Positions 8,914 through 18,213 of a stretch of DNA of 21,743 nucleotides are shown here, in pieces. Made by a program: the position numbers and the translations under genes. Within the stretch, counting starts at the first letter, position 1. Each line of letters starts with the position of its first letter. This stretch comes from a virus. The stretch lies in the IMG/VR virus record IMGVR_UViG_3300032297_000402, positions 1 to 21,743 of that record. One strand, 5' to 3'. The notes beneath the pieces were generated by a model. The model was not told where the DNA came from, made no database searches, and saw nothing but the letters and a program-made list of their open reading frames with translations.

Positions 8914-11900
8914 TTTCCTGTAAAAGTTGCATCAGGGTTATCTGGGATAACTAATCCAGACCCGAATGGTTGTATGCTATTTATAAGGATCCTTTCCTGC
9001 TCATCAAGTAGTTCTACTGAGAGGTCAAGTAATTGACCATTACCGCTCATTATCGGTGGTTTGTACCCATAATCAGCAGAATTAACAAACTCTGGGTTTG
9101 GATCATTAGCTTTAGGTATAGACTGGTTAACGACTTTTATGAATGCGGGTTTAGATATCTCGTAAACGTTGCCTGCTGAATCCTCCACTGAGTTTTGTAT
9201 AGAAAAATAACCGCTTTGTGTGAATGTATAAATAAAATAAGGTACATTCTTCACGTCGAGCAGAATCTCATTCGTCGAAGCATTTTTTAAAACCCATCTA
9301 TTATTACTTTTCCCAAATATCTTAGAATCATAATTGCTCATGAAAACTGTGGAAAGCATAGGGACAAATAAATCAGAGCTTGAGTTATGAACATCAACCC
9401 ATGTCCAAGCACCAGATCCTGCCCTTGATATAACGTCTCCGAGATCAATTCCGGTTCCTGGTTTATAGCTTTCTAGGAAAGCAACAAAGCTTCCCGTTCC
9501 TCCAGCATAAGGTAAATATGAAGGTCCTGTAGATCCCGTATTAGATCCAGCTATGAAAACATCAAGATCCGGGTGTGAAACTAGCTTTAGCTGGGATTGA
9601 TCCCCAGTAAGTCCGGTAGTTGAGAAAGTAAGAAGCTGATCCACATACGTACCATATACGCTCCTTCTAACTATAGAATTAGCACTACCTGTTACACCTG
9701 GGGTTTCTGGGTAATGTATAGCTATATTATAGTATCCAGAGTTATCAGCATCGGTATTATCAGAAATAGAAGCCTCGTATGATCCTCCATAGTTATCATC
9801 AAGTAATTCGTACGAAGAAAGTATAGAAAATTGTCCACCTGGCTTTACAGAGAGAGTACCGAGATTAAGAGAACCTGAATCGCCAGCAAGAACCCCGTCT
9901 CCACTCTGGAATTTCTGAAGATAAGCATAACCAGTATAAAGGAAGTCAACGAAATATTGATCTTTGCTCTTGTATGATTTTATCGTGTTATACCAATTTT
10001 GATAATTCGAAGAAAGATCAGAATTTACTATAAAAGATCCAGTTATACCTTCATTATTATAACCGTTGACAGTAAAAAATGGCAGTGAGCTTCCAGTAGC
10101 TGGATGATATGGACTTAATCCTTGGTTATTAAAACTACCTTTGTACGTACCACTTAAAACGTAAGAATTAGAATCTTCCAAAGAGATTATATTATCGAGA
10201 GAACCGTTTGAAGTAGATCCAATAACAAAAGCAGTCTTTAGATCCAAATTAGAGTTCATATCTATAACTAAACCATTTGTAGCGTAATCACTCAAATATT
10301 GATTAGTGAAGATTGAATCGGGAGCATTAAACCAATCTCCGTCGTTTAAATATCCATTTTTTAATGTGGCTAGTCCTCCAGCTATATTTCCAGTTATTCT
10401 AACTGAGTTTTTAGAAACTGAAAGATCAGAGTTACCAAATGAGTTCGGTGAAGTAGCACCAGTGGCACCTGCAGGATCATATGTTGAACTGATAGCAGGG
10501 AAGTACCTGAAGTTTTTTAAACAAAATGATGACAATGGGTCGATTTGGGAAAAATCTATACCACCATAGCTGATTTGATTGCCTAAATCAAAGTCAACCT
10601 CCGCAATAAAATATGAAACAGTATCCTGTAATATAGACTGATCCGGCAGATATATCCCGCTGGTAGCACCAGTTGCTCCATTAAGAATCCAAGGGTAATC
10701 ATATGATGAAGTTAATCCAGGAGCTCCAATATTAGAGAAGCCAATAGGTCCTCCAATAGGTCCGGTTATTCCAGTTACGTTCATAGATCCAGAATTTGGA
10801 TATTCCGAAGACCATACAAATTTACCTGCTTCCATATATCTTGTGAATGATCCAAGGATAAACAATGAGCTATCGTCTAATGAAGGCTGTGCTTTTAGAA
10901 TTTTAGTTTCATAACCTCTGATTGGTATAGCTCCTTGTATCTGTCCACCATCAGAATAGAAGGCAACAAATCCGAAATTTTGTGCGGATCCAGTTGATCC
11001 TACTGGATTTGGATTAGTAAGTGTAAAATTAGTGCTCTGATTATTTTGTTCTCCTAGATCAAGAGATGCTGAAGAAGAATAACCAGTAACTACATTATAA
11101 TCTCTAAATCTAGATACAGACGTAACATCAAAATTAGTTGTATTATCCAGCCAAGAATATGGAGGTATAAGATTAGCCTCTTGCTGATCTTGCCATGGGA
11201 TAACTGTACCGTTATTCCAATAATCCTGGTCACCAGCTCTACCATCAGATATAGCTTTCAGGTCAGTTTCTAAAAATAGATTTCTTGTATCCATACCAGG
11301 ATGGAGATTACCGAGATATGATAAATCGCTACCTGTCCACGTTGGAAGAGTCCATGTGTATTTATTAGACTTGGGTAATCTAGCAGCATCTGTTGTTCCA
11401 CCCTCTGACGTTGGTGTGTAATAAACAAAATTCCAACCATTAGTACCTTCATATTTAGAGGTTGCATAAATGTGAGGAATTGTATAATCAAACAATACAA
11501 CATAATTACCTGCTACCAGCCAAAGGTCATTCTGAAGAACAGTTAAGCTACCCTTGATAACTTTTTCTTTAGCTAAGAGTATCGATATAACTCTATTATC
11601 AGGCAAGGAAGAATTTGAGGTGTCGTACAAAGTAAACGTATCACCATTGAAATGATAAAGACCGTCGGTAGTTACAGCAACATTTAATGGATTACCTGTT
11701 CTAAAAAACACATGTCCATTGTACCTCGAAACAACCTTAGTTACACCATACCCGTTACCAGCGCTCCAGGTATAGAATTTACTGTTATCCCAGTAAACAA
11801 TACCCTCAGAAGTACCAGCCCAGTAGTTTCCATTTTCATCAAATGATATCGAATATACACTATCAGATCCAATGCTGCTGTTACTGGAATTATATTTCTT

Positions 11901-12551
11901 CAAAACAGGGATAGCTAAGGTTCCGTCCTCAAGCTGAATCGTATCAAGGGTTCCTTGAGGAATAACCTGAAGACCATCGTCAGTACATAGATAATAATCG
12001 AAAGAATCACCACCTATACCTTTGGCTGTAATCTCATAAATATGAGGCCAGGTATACCCAGGAGAAACCTCTTTCCACGTGCTGCTCTCGGATTCATATC
12101 TCCATAAATATCCACCAGTTACGCCAACGTTACCACTAGCACCAGTTCCACCTCCTCCATTAAGGGGGGATATAAAAGCAAGAACCTCATTACCAAAAGG
12201 GGAAGCATATATGGTTGGAACCTCCCAGTTTGAACTAGCTTGAGAAAGAGCTCCAAACTCTGTTATATCCCAGCTAGATCCGGTTGCAGCGTTAATCTCT
12301 CCAGCATTAAATATTATAGTCTGGGAAAGTGAAGCAGTGACCGCACATCCTACCCATTTATAATCATTATTATCAACAGAAATTGATCTAGTATCAAGAA
12401 AATATGGATAGTTGGAGGGAACTACTGAATTAGTATAATCATAATATTCCCATGAAGATCCGTTATATTTAGTTAGATCCCTTCCAGCACACCAGACATT
12501 TCCTGATGAATCTAGATCTGCCTGATTTATAAAGTAGTTTGAATTTGCCAT
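8910..12551 (-). CDS. Large virion protein with propeller-type repeats and C-terminal PKD-like domain
   Basis: This protein has 1213 aa. Residues about 8-355 hold repeats resembling two-component-regulator propeller blades (Reg_prop, PF07494): ADLDSSGNVWCAG (11-23), ISVDNNDYKWVG (57-68), ISFDENGNYWAGTSEGIVYW (235-254) and TTDGLYHFNGDTFTLYD (294-310). Residues about 560-1030 contain spaced segments like beta-propeller SBBP repeats: SLFILGSFTRY (562-572), TAFVIGSTSNGS (773-784), SYVLSGTYKGSF (796-807) and DVFIAGSNTGSTG (997-1009). Residues 1086-1142 look PKD/Ig-like (YTFTQSGYFSIQNSVEDSAG). A short interrupted collagen-like tract starts near 594. There are eleven G-x-T-G motifs. No catalytic residues are evident. 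The architecture suits a peripheral baseplate or receptor-contact protein, which is inference. It starts 19 bp after the PKD protein gene and its stop overlaps the phoH stop. Confidence 0.88.
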   Translation of the reverse strand: MANSNYFINQADLDSSGNVWCAGRDLTKYNGSSWEYYDYTNSVVPSNYPYFLDTRSISVDNNDYKWVGCAVTASLSQTIIFNAGEINAATGSSWDITEFGALSQASSNWEVPTIYASPFGNEVLAFISPLNGGGGTGASGNVGVTGGYLWRYESESSTWKEVSPGYTWPHIYEITAKGIGGDSFDYYLCTDDGLQVIPQGTLDTIQLEDGTLAIPVLKKYNSSNSSIGSDSVYSISFDENGNYWAGTSEGIVYWDNSKFYTWSAGNGYGVTKVVSRYNGHVFFRTGNPLNVAVTTDGLYHFNGDTFTLYDTSNSSLPDNRVISILLAKEKVIKGSLTVLQNDLWLVAGNYVVLFDYTIPHIYATSKYEGTNGWNFVYYTPTSEGGTTDAARLPKSNKYTWTLPTWTGSDLSYLGNLHPGMDTRNLFLETDLKAISDGRAGDQDYWNNGTVIPWQDQQEANLIPPYSWLDNTTNFDVTSVSRFRDYNVVTGYSSSASLDLGEQNNQSTNFTLTNPNPVGSTGSAQNFGFVAFYSDGGQIQGAIPIRGYETKILKAQPSLDDSSLFILGSFTRYMEAGKFVWSSEYPNSGSMNVTGITGPIGGPIGFSNIGAPGLTSSYDYPWILNGATGATSGIYLPDQSILQDTVSYFIAEVDFDLGNQISYGGIDFSQIDPLSSFCLKNFRYFPAISSTYDPAGATGATSPNSFGNSDLSVSKNSVRITGNIAGGLATLKNGYLNDGDWFNAPDSIFTNQYLSDYATNGLVIDMNSNLDLKTAFVIGSTSNGSLDNIISLEDSNSYVLSGTYKGSFNNQGLSPYHPATGSSLPFFTVNGYNNEGITGSFIVNSDLSSNYQNWYNTIKSYKSKDQYFVDFLYTGYAYLQKFQSGDGVLAGDSGSLNLGTLSVKPGGQFSILSSYELLDDNYGGSYEASISDNTDADNSGYYNIAIHYPETPGVTGSANSIVRRSVYGTYVDQLLTFSTTGLTGDQSQLKLVSHPDLDVFIAGSNTGSTGPSYLPYAGGTGSFVAFLESYKPGTGIDLGDVISRAGSGAWTWVDVHNSSSDLFVPMLSTVFMSNYDSKIFGKSNNRWVLKNASTNEILLDVKNVPYFIYTFTQSGYFSIQNSVEDSAGNVYEISKPAFIKVVNQSIPKANDPNPEFVNSADYGYKPPIMSGNGQLLDLSVELLDEQERILINSIQPFGSGLVIPDNPDATFTGN

Positions 12552-12570
12552 CTTTGTATTTATCTAACTA

Positions 12571-14133
12571 TTAAAATATGCTCCCACCGTATTCCATTTC
12601 AGTACCGGTCGAAGAGTAAGTGGTTAATGTAAATGTTGTTACTATACCAGTACAGCTATATCCTAAATATGATGAATTTACACCAAAAGGCAAAACAGCA
12701 TATGAAGGGGGTAGCGTAGCGTTTAATGTTGACGTATTGTCAGTAATTACTATTGACGTAACAGCAGGAGATTTAGCTACTATTTGAAGCCCGTAATAAT
12801 CGGAGCTATTTCCAAACGGTCCTGAATAATCGCTATCTGCAAAAGCTTCTACGGATCCAGTGGATCCTAAAGAGGATATAATAGCATCATTTATTTGTGT
12901 AGCAATTCCATCATTAGGACCAGCGGTATCCTGCATAACATAGAATTCACCAGGACCTCCTGGTTCATTACCAACGCCACTATTGGCATTGAACGGTATT
13001 ATCATGTTGTACGGGGTTCCGCTTACAGTTATACCAATTCGAATTGTATAAACAAGTCCACTAGCACCGTGATTATTCATATAGGTTGGTGAGGGAACAA
13101 TAGGATTTGTTTTATTACCCGATGAATTCTCCTGGTAAAGAAATCCACTCATAGCACCTTGCAGAGAATTAACCTGTGGGTACCTACTAGCTATAATCTG
13201 AGCTAAAATATCAGGGGAAATCCCATATGTACTATAAATTCCAGTGAGATATCCATTATCAGCATAATATATTGATGTAGCATATCCAGGAATAATATAT
13301 TTTCCGTCATCAATCATAGGATCTCCCGATCCATAAAGAATTGAATCAACCACTATCTGACCAGATATGCTACCAACTCCATTACCCGTTATAAATTCAC
13401 CACCGAGTCCTGTACATGTAATTGTTGCTGATTCCTGGGTAGAATGAAAATAAGAATTCGTAGATCCGGCGTTTTCGTATATAATATAGGATCCGGGTAA
13501 TCCAAGATCAGAAGTTAGATAACCTGTGTTAGTAAAATTACCACTCTGTGAATAATTATCTAGATTCATCTGAATGACTTCCGAAGGACCGAGTTTTCTG
13601 ATTATAAAGTTCTGAGAATCAACGTCAGAAGCCAAAGCAGTCGATGCTTCAAGTTGTGCAGTTACTGTCAATTGATGTCCAGGAACATCAGAGTAAGCAG
13701 CACCTGGCAGTAATATCCAATCGTTATAAGATGCACCAGTAACACTCTGTGTAGTGTATACGGTTCCAGCTATATCCCATACCCACGTATCGGGATTTGA
13801 AGGAAGACCTGTCGAGGTATCAGTGAAATTAATCGCAGTCGACATTTTAATATCAGATGAGCTTTTAGTAAAAGAAGCTGTAACCTCTGCTGGTAGAACG
13901 GTAATAAAGCTGTTCTGAGTGAAGAAATTAGTAACGTTGTTTGAATCAGTTACTGTCAGAGTTGCAGAATAACTACCAGGATTAGTATAACTAACCAAAG
14001 CTGTAGCACCAGTTGAACCTGATATATCCCCGCCGTTAAAAGACCAAAGATAGTCATAGGGAAGTTGACCACCCGATGTTGTGCTGGTGAATAATATTGA
14101 TTGACTCTGATATATTGATATTGGATTTGCCAT
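12571..14133 (-). CDS. PKD-domain virion protein
   Basis: The protein has 520 aa. Two tandem PKD/Ig-like domains open it. The first spans about 10-80, with the hallmark YLWSFNGGD then SYTNPGSYSATLTVTDSNN. The second spans about 83-178, with VTASFTKSSSDI, INFTDTSTGL and DTWVWDIAG. PKD domains are beta-sandwich modules used for carbohydrate or protein contact and as spacers, and they occur in phage tail and capsid-surface proteins. Residues 180-520 are Gly/Ser/Asn/Tyr-rich beta sequence without a recognised family. Residues 360-460 contain a compact region (VYTIRIGITVSGTPYNMIIP and following). There is no signal peptide, so it is not secreted by Sec and is most likely assembled into the virion. 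It lies 10 bp after the 1355-aa gene and 19 bp before the 1213-aa gene. The leader CGAAAAAACT has no Shine-Dalgarno sequence. Confidence 0.88.
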   Translation of the reverse strand: MANPISIYQSQSILFTSTTSGGQLPYDYLWSFNGGDISGSTGATALVSYTNPGSYSATLTVTDSNNVTNFFTQNSFITVLPAEVTASFTKSSSDIKMSTAINFTDTSTGLPSNPDTWVWDIAGTVYTTQSVTGASYNDWILLPGAAYSDVPGHQLTVTAQLEASTALASDVDSQNFIIRKLGPSEVIQMNLDNYSQSGNFTNTGYLTSDLGLPGSYIIYENAGSTNSYFHSTQESATITCTGLGGEFITGNGVGSISGQIVVDSILYGSGDPMIDDGKYIIPGYATSIYYADNGYLTGIYSTYGISPDILAQIIASRYPQVNSLQGAMSGFLYQENSSGNKTNPIVPSPTYMNNHGASGLVYTIRIGITVSGTPYNMIIPFNANSGVGNEPGGPGEFYVMQDTAGPNDGIATQINDAIISSLGSTGSVEAFADSDYSGPFGNSSDYYGLQIVAKSPAVTSIVITDNTSTLNATLPPSYAVLPFGVNSSYLGYSCTGIVTTFTLTTYSSTGTEMEYGGSIF

Positions 14134-14143
14134 AGTTTTTTCG

Positions 14144-17100
14144 TTAAGGTCCAGTAGCTACAGTAAAAGAAACTACCAATGGAGGTGGTGCACCAGGAAC
14201 ACTGGTTGGTATTGAGTAACTACCACCAGTAGCTGCGGTTAGTGTAAAATTCAAATCAAGAGGAGCTGATGTAGTTAAAGAAGCTGTTGCAGTACTTGGT
14301 ATTACTCGGTAATAAAAATTAGTAATATGTGGATCGGTAGAGCTATTTAATTGAGATGCTGCATCGCCAAGTGTAATGTATGCTGAAGAACCAGTACCAC
14401 CTGATGAAGAAAAAGTAACACCAACTGGAAAAGGTACAGTTTCATTTCCTGTGCTAACTTTTATATTATCTCCAACTTTAGCAGTGTGAATTTCATAACC
14501 ACCAAGCCATCCGTTCTCGTAAGCAAAATCTTCCCATCCATGGGCATATGATTGATCCCACGTTGATTCGTCGAAAGTGTCCCATACCAGGTTCTTAGTT
14601 CCAAAATATTTCAAGGTGGAAACTGGAAATTCAGAATCTTGAGGGCTCCAAGAAACATATCCACTGGCACCGGTAACTCCGCCACTAAAACTAGGATTTT
14701 CAGAAACAAGCAATAGAGATCCTGTCAATGATACATTTAGGGTGCTACCGTTGCCAATGAATCCACTAGATGTATCTGATACAATATTTATTGTAGCAGG
14801 AATAGCATCAGGTTGCTCTGATTCTGCAAAATAATCGGGCTGCGTGTATACTGAATTTATTTCCTGTATTATCGAATTAACTGTTGATTGTAGATTAGAT
14901 CCAGAAGAAGTAGCTCCAATAACTCTACCGTCAACCGATACAGATATACTTCCACCCCCGGTAACAGTCTGAGAAGGATATGTTGAAGGAATTACATATA
15001 AACCAGTTCCACCTGCTATTGAAGAGGTTCCTGACGTTGCACCAACACCAGATTGCGGAACTATCACATAAGGTATCTGGAAAGAATATCCAGTCGCACC
15101 CGCAGGGATTATAACATCCCATGATTTATTAATAGGATCAATAGAGCCATTTATATAGATCATCGAGCCATCTTCAAATTGATGCGGTTGTGTTGTATGT
15201 ACATATGCATAGCTATATTGGCTACCCGATATAAGAACTGAATAAACTTTTGAGATGTCAAGTACATTCTGTGATAACGTAAAAGAAGCTGAAGCTCCAA
15301 CTGGATCAGTGTATGAATAAACCTGAAGGTTCTGTCCTTCTACCGCATTGTTACCATAGATTGCAAAATCTAAAATCTCAGCCGGAATTTTTCTCTGCTC
15401 TGGTCCAGTTGATCCGATAAGTTCATCATACGTTTTACCCTCTGCTGGGTACTCCCATATACTGTCATATTCGTCCCAGTCTCTTATTGTTTGATCCCAA
15501 ACATAAATTTCATTTTCTCTATATCTGGTCCAAGCATCTATTGTTATCTGTCGTGGTGAAACGTTAATAACGGACTTCCTGATCTTTCTGTTTTTGAAGT
15601 TAAACGCATCATATACGTTGCAGGTTACATTATATTCGCCTGTGTAAGGCAAGAAGTGCGCTAGCTTATAAAAGTCTATTATATAGCCTCTAAATGAAAA
15701 ATAATATCCAGATCCAGTCTGTGTCTGAGGCTTTTCTATTATCCACTCGATCTCATGATATTGTGAAAAATCTATACTTCCCCACGTCAAAGCAGCTTCC
15801 TGTGACGTGAAACTAGGAAGAAGTAAGGAATCCCAGCTCATACTCATTTCATCCCATGTCCATGGATCAACAAGAAATTCCAATATAACGGGCATACCTA
15901 TTGGATTCATGTACGGTTCACCTGTTGTTGGATCTACATAAGCTATAGGATCCTGTGTATTATCACCAAGATTTTCAATCAATCCATTCTCTTTAAGATA
16001 ATAGAATTCGGAGATTGCTTCAATTAGACTTTGATTTTGTTGAGATGTGTGTTGTTGATTGGAATCAAGCGGATCTACAATGTTACCAAGATCCGATATC
16101 GGAGAGTTCGTAATATTAATAGATCCATTTAAAACTGAAGTATTTACTGAAGAGTAATAGTAGATGGTTGATTGCTCTTGAGGATTAACAGATATGCTAA
16201 CAACACCGTCATCACCTCCATTACCTTCAACCCCTAACGGATCAACCTGATTAAGCGAAGGATCTGTGGTTAAATAGAAATCATATCCAGAAGTTTTAGG
16301 ATAGAAATAATATTTTTTACCAATCTCTAGATCCAAGGTGGGATTATCACCGCTCTCTAAAGAAAATCTGAAAACATCTCCAGAAGGACCTGCAACAGTA
16401 ACATCAACATCAACAGAATCATAATAGTTCATTGGTGCTTGAATAGAATACTGTAAAGGCCTTGTACCAAATGCTCTCAGATCCTCTATGAATCCAAAAT
16501 CGGGATTAGCTTTAAAATCAACATTATTACCAGAATCAAAATCACTCCTCTGTAAAACATCGGTCCATTCTTTAGTATTATAAACATTGAAATATACACC
16601 CTCCCCAGTTATATCAACAATCCTAGCATTTAATGGTAAATAAGTAAGTTTAAGTCTTTGCTTTAAAGCAAAAAGCTTAAGTAAAACCTCCTCCTGAGTA
16701 AAGGGGAAAGCCTCTAACGTAACAGGATAACCATAATCGTCCAGTTGGTTTGAAACTGTATTTATATCGTAATACAATCCAAATAGGGATGTCTTCTTGT
16801 AGGTTCTGCTAGGAACTAATGTATTCTCAGAGGAAACATTCAGAATATATTCACCCTGATCATTCGGACCATAAGTCTGTTCAAGTCTATATTTTCCAGA
16901 GTTTTCATTGTCAAGTACATCGGCTATTAATATAGTCTGATTTGGTGCTGGTGTATTGAGATAGTTATTCAGGAACATCTTATTCTCCTGTATAGGAGTA
17001 AGTGTAACATTACTATAATTTAAGTTTAACCAGTATTCCTTAATTCTTAAGTCCTGATACCCAAAGAATTTTAAAGCTCCAATTAGACCCTTGTAACTTC

Positions 17101-18211
17101 CTATGTAGGGGAATATCTCCTCCCCTGCTACCATTAGCTCCTTTCTTTTCTCGTTAATCTCGATATAGTTTGGAAAAGGTTCATTCGGATCATGCTCTCT
17201 TAATATTGTGGAATCTTCACCGAAGAAAGCCCTACCTAGGTTGTTGGTCAGTACATTTAGTCTTTCGTCCTCACCGATGACCTGTCCATAAAACATAACC
17301 TCTAATATCTTCTCAGGGGTACCTGAAGTAATATCTTCAATTATCAGCTTTCTCTCATATATCTCAGCTGCAACGTCTGGAGCATTTAATGCAACATTTA
17401 TGCTCATTGATTTAGACGGGGTAGACGTCTCAGGAGTAACTATATAGCCAGAAGAATAATAATCCGAAGGGTTGTCAATAACACTATAAGCTATATTTTG
17501 ATAGTTAATAATTGATGGCTCCCCTCCAATCTCAGGATCATTTTCTAGTATCTGGTAAGTGAATATTATATCCGTTACATCAACATTTCCATAGCTATCA
17601 TTTTCCCATCTAGTTCTCCAATATGGAGAATTCGAACTCCCAGTAGCACCAGTGTGAGGAAACCCTAAGAATTTGTCATTCGTTACAGAATCGATAAATT
17701 CCTGAACTATAAAGATCTGCTGATTCTCATAAAGTCCAGCTGAAACAAGATCGAAGTATACAGTTCCTTCGAAATAGCCTCCAGGAAGGTCAGTATAAAA
17801 GGTTTCACAATAGCACATGGTGCTATTGGATATTGCTATAGGACCAATTAATTTAGAGAAATTAATGGTTACTATAGATCCAGCAATAGATATGCTGGAT
17901 ATTTGTCCTTCCAATATGTTTGAAGGATAGAAAGACATCTTAAGACTGATCTTACCACCGCCATCTAGATTTTCATTTACAGAGTTCACCCACTGTGTTA
18001 TATCATAACCATTGATGTCCTGTACATTGAAATAAACTATATTAGAAGAAATGTCATATAGCGATACCTGACCTACTGCAGGTGAAGCTGATGATGAATT
18101 CGATTCGTAATTAAATTTGTTTGTTAGCGGTGCAGCACCGGTTGCACCAACATAATCGAAGTTAAGTGGTTGACCAGTTTTGTCAAAAAATCTTAATAAC
18201 CTGTTTGCCAT
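14144..18211 (-). CDS. Giant baseplate-associated protein in the T4 gp7 position
   Basis: This protein has 1355 aa. In T4 the gp6 gene is followed by gp7, the 1032-aa wedge backbone; here one small gene intervenes, so a gp7-like role is a positional guess. A conserved-looking block sits at about 315-395 (ERLNVLTNNLGRAFFGED, then PYIGSYKGLIGALKFFGYQD and KEYWLN). Helical sequence with basic residues follows at 505-530. A PKD/Ig-like segment is at about 845-885 (FLPYTGEYNVTCNVYDAFNF). Trp-Asp pairs spaced 7-8 residues apart recur at 786-793, 905-919 and 1210-1226. The last 350 residues are Gly/Ser/Thr-rich with several G-x-T-G motifs, like a fibre or shell surface. No enzyme motif is seen. The gene starts 2 bp after the 175-aa gene stop, implying coupled translation. 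The leader TTTTAAGC has no Shine-Dalgarno sequence. Confidence 0.87.
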   Translation of the reverse strand: MANRLLRFFDKTGQPLNFDYVGATGAAPLTNKFNYESNSSSASPAVGQVSLYDISSNIVYFNVQDINGYDITQWVNSVNENLDGGGKISLKMSFYPSNILEGQISSISIAGSIVTINFSKLIGPIAISNSTMCYCETFYTDLPGGYFEGTVYFDLVSAGLYENQQIFIVQEFIDSVTNDKFLGFPHTGATGSSNSPYWRTRWENDSYGNVDVTDIIFTYQILENDPEIGGEPSIINYQNIAYSVIDNPSDYYSSGYIVTPETSTPSKSMSINVALNAPDVAAEIYERKLIIEDITSGTPEKILEVMFYGQVIGEDERLNVLTNNLGRAFFGEDSTILREHDPNEPFPNYIEINEKRKELMVAGEEIFPYIGSYKGLIGALKFFGYQDLRIKEYWLNLNYSNVTLTPIQENKMFLNNYLNTPAPNQTILIADVLDNENSGKYRLEQTYGPNDQGEYILNVSSENTLVPSRTYKKTSLFGLYYDINTVSNQLDDYGYPVTLEAFPFTQEEVLLKLFALKQRLKLTYLPLNARIVDITGEGVYFNVYNTKEWTDVLQRSDFDSGNNVDFKANPDFGFIEDLRAFGTRPLQYSIQAPMNYYDSVDVDVTVAGPSGDVFRFSLESGDNPTLDLEIGKKYYFYPKTSGYDFYLTTDPSLNQVDPLGVEGNGGDDGVVSISVNPQEQSTIYYYSSVNTSVLNGSINITNSPISDLGNIVDPLDSNQQHTSQQNQSLIEAISEFYYLKENGLIENLGDNTQDPIAYVDPTTGEPYMNPIGMPVILEFLVDPWTWDEMSMSWDSLLLPSFTSQEAALTWGSIDFSQYHEIEWIIEKPQTQTGSGYYFSFRGYIIDFYKLAHFLPYTGEYNVTCNVYDAFNFKNRKIRKSVINVSPRQITIDAWTRYRENEIYVWDQTIRDWDEYDSIWEYPAEGKTYDELIGSTGPEQRKIPAEILDFAIYGNNAVEGQNLQVYSYTDPVGASASFTLSQNVLDISKVYSVLISGSQYSYAYVHTTQPHQFEDGSMIYINGSIDPINKSWDVIIPAGATGYSFQIPYVIVPQSGVGATSGTSSIAGGTGLYVIPSTYPSQTVTGGGSISVSVDGRVIGATSSGSNLQSTVNSIIQEINSVYTQPDYFAESEQPDAIPATINIVSDTSSGFIGNGSTLNVSLTGSLLLVSENPSFSGGVTGASGYVSWSPQDSEFPVSTLKYFGTKNLVWDTFDESTWDQSYAHGWEDFAYENGWLGGYEIHTAKVGDNIKVSTGNETVPFPVGVTFSSSGGTGSSAYITLGDAASQLNSSTDPHITNFYYRVIPSTATASLTTSAPLDLNFTLTAATGGSYSIPTSVPGAPPPLVVSFTVATGP

Positions 18212-18213
18212 GC

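Noticed and set aside
8885-8930. Intrinsic terminator between the convergent phoH and 1213-aa genes
   Set aside because: The stop codons overlap and no GC-rich stem followed by a T-run is visible on either strand here.
10306-10569. Plus-strand 87-aa ORF
   Set aside because: It is antisense inside the 1213-aa gene, which has an unbroken frame with clear repeats; the ORF has no supporting features.
14931-15122. Minus-strand 63-aa Cys/Trp-rich ORF
   Set aside because: It is an out-of-frame reading inside the 1355-aa gene; Cys/Trp/Ile richness comes from the shifted frame.
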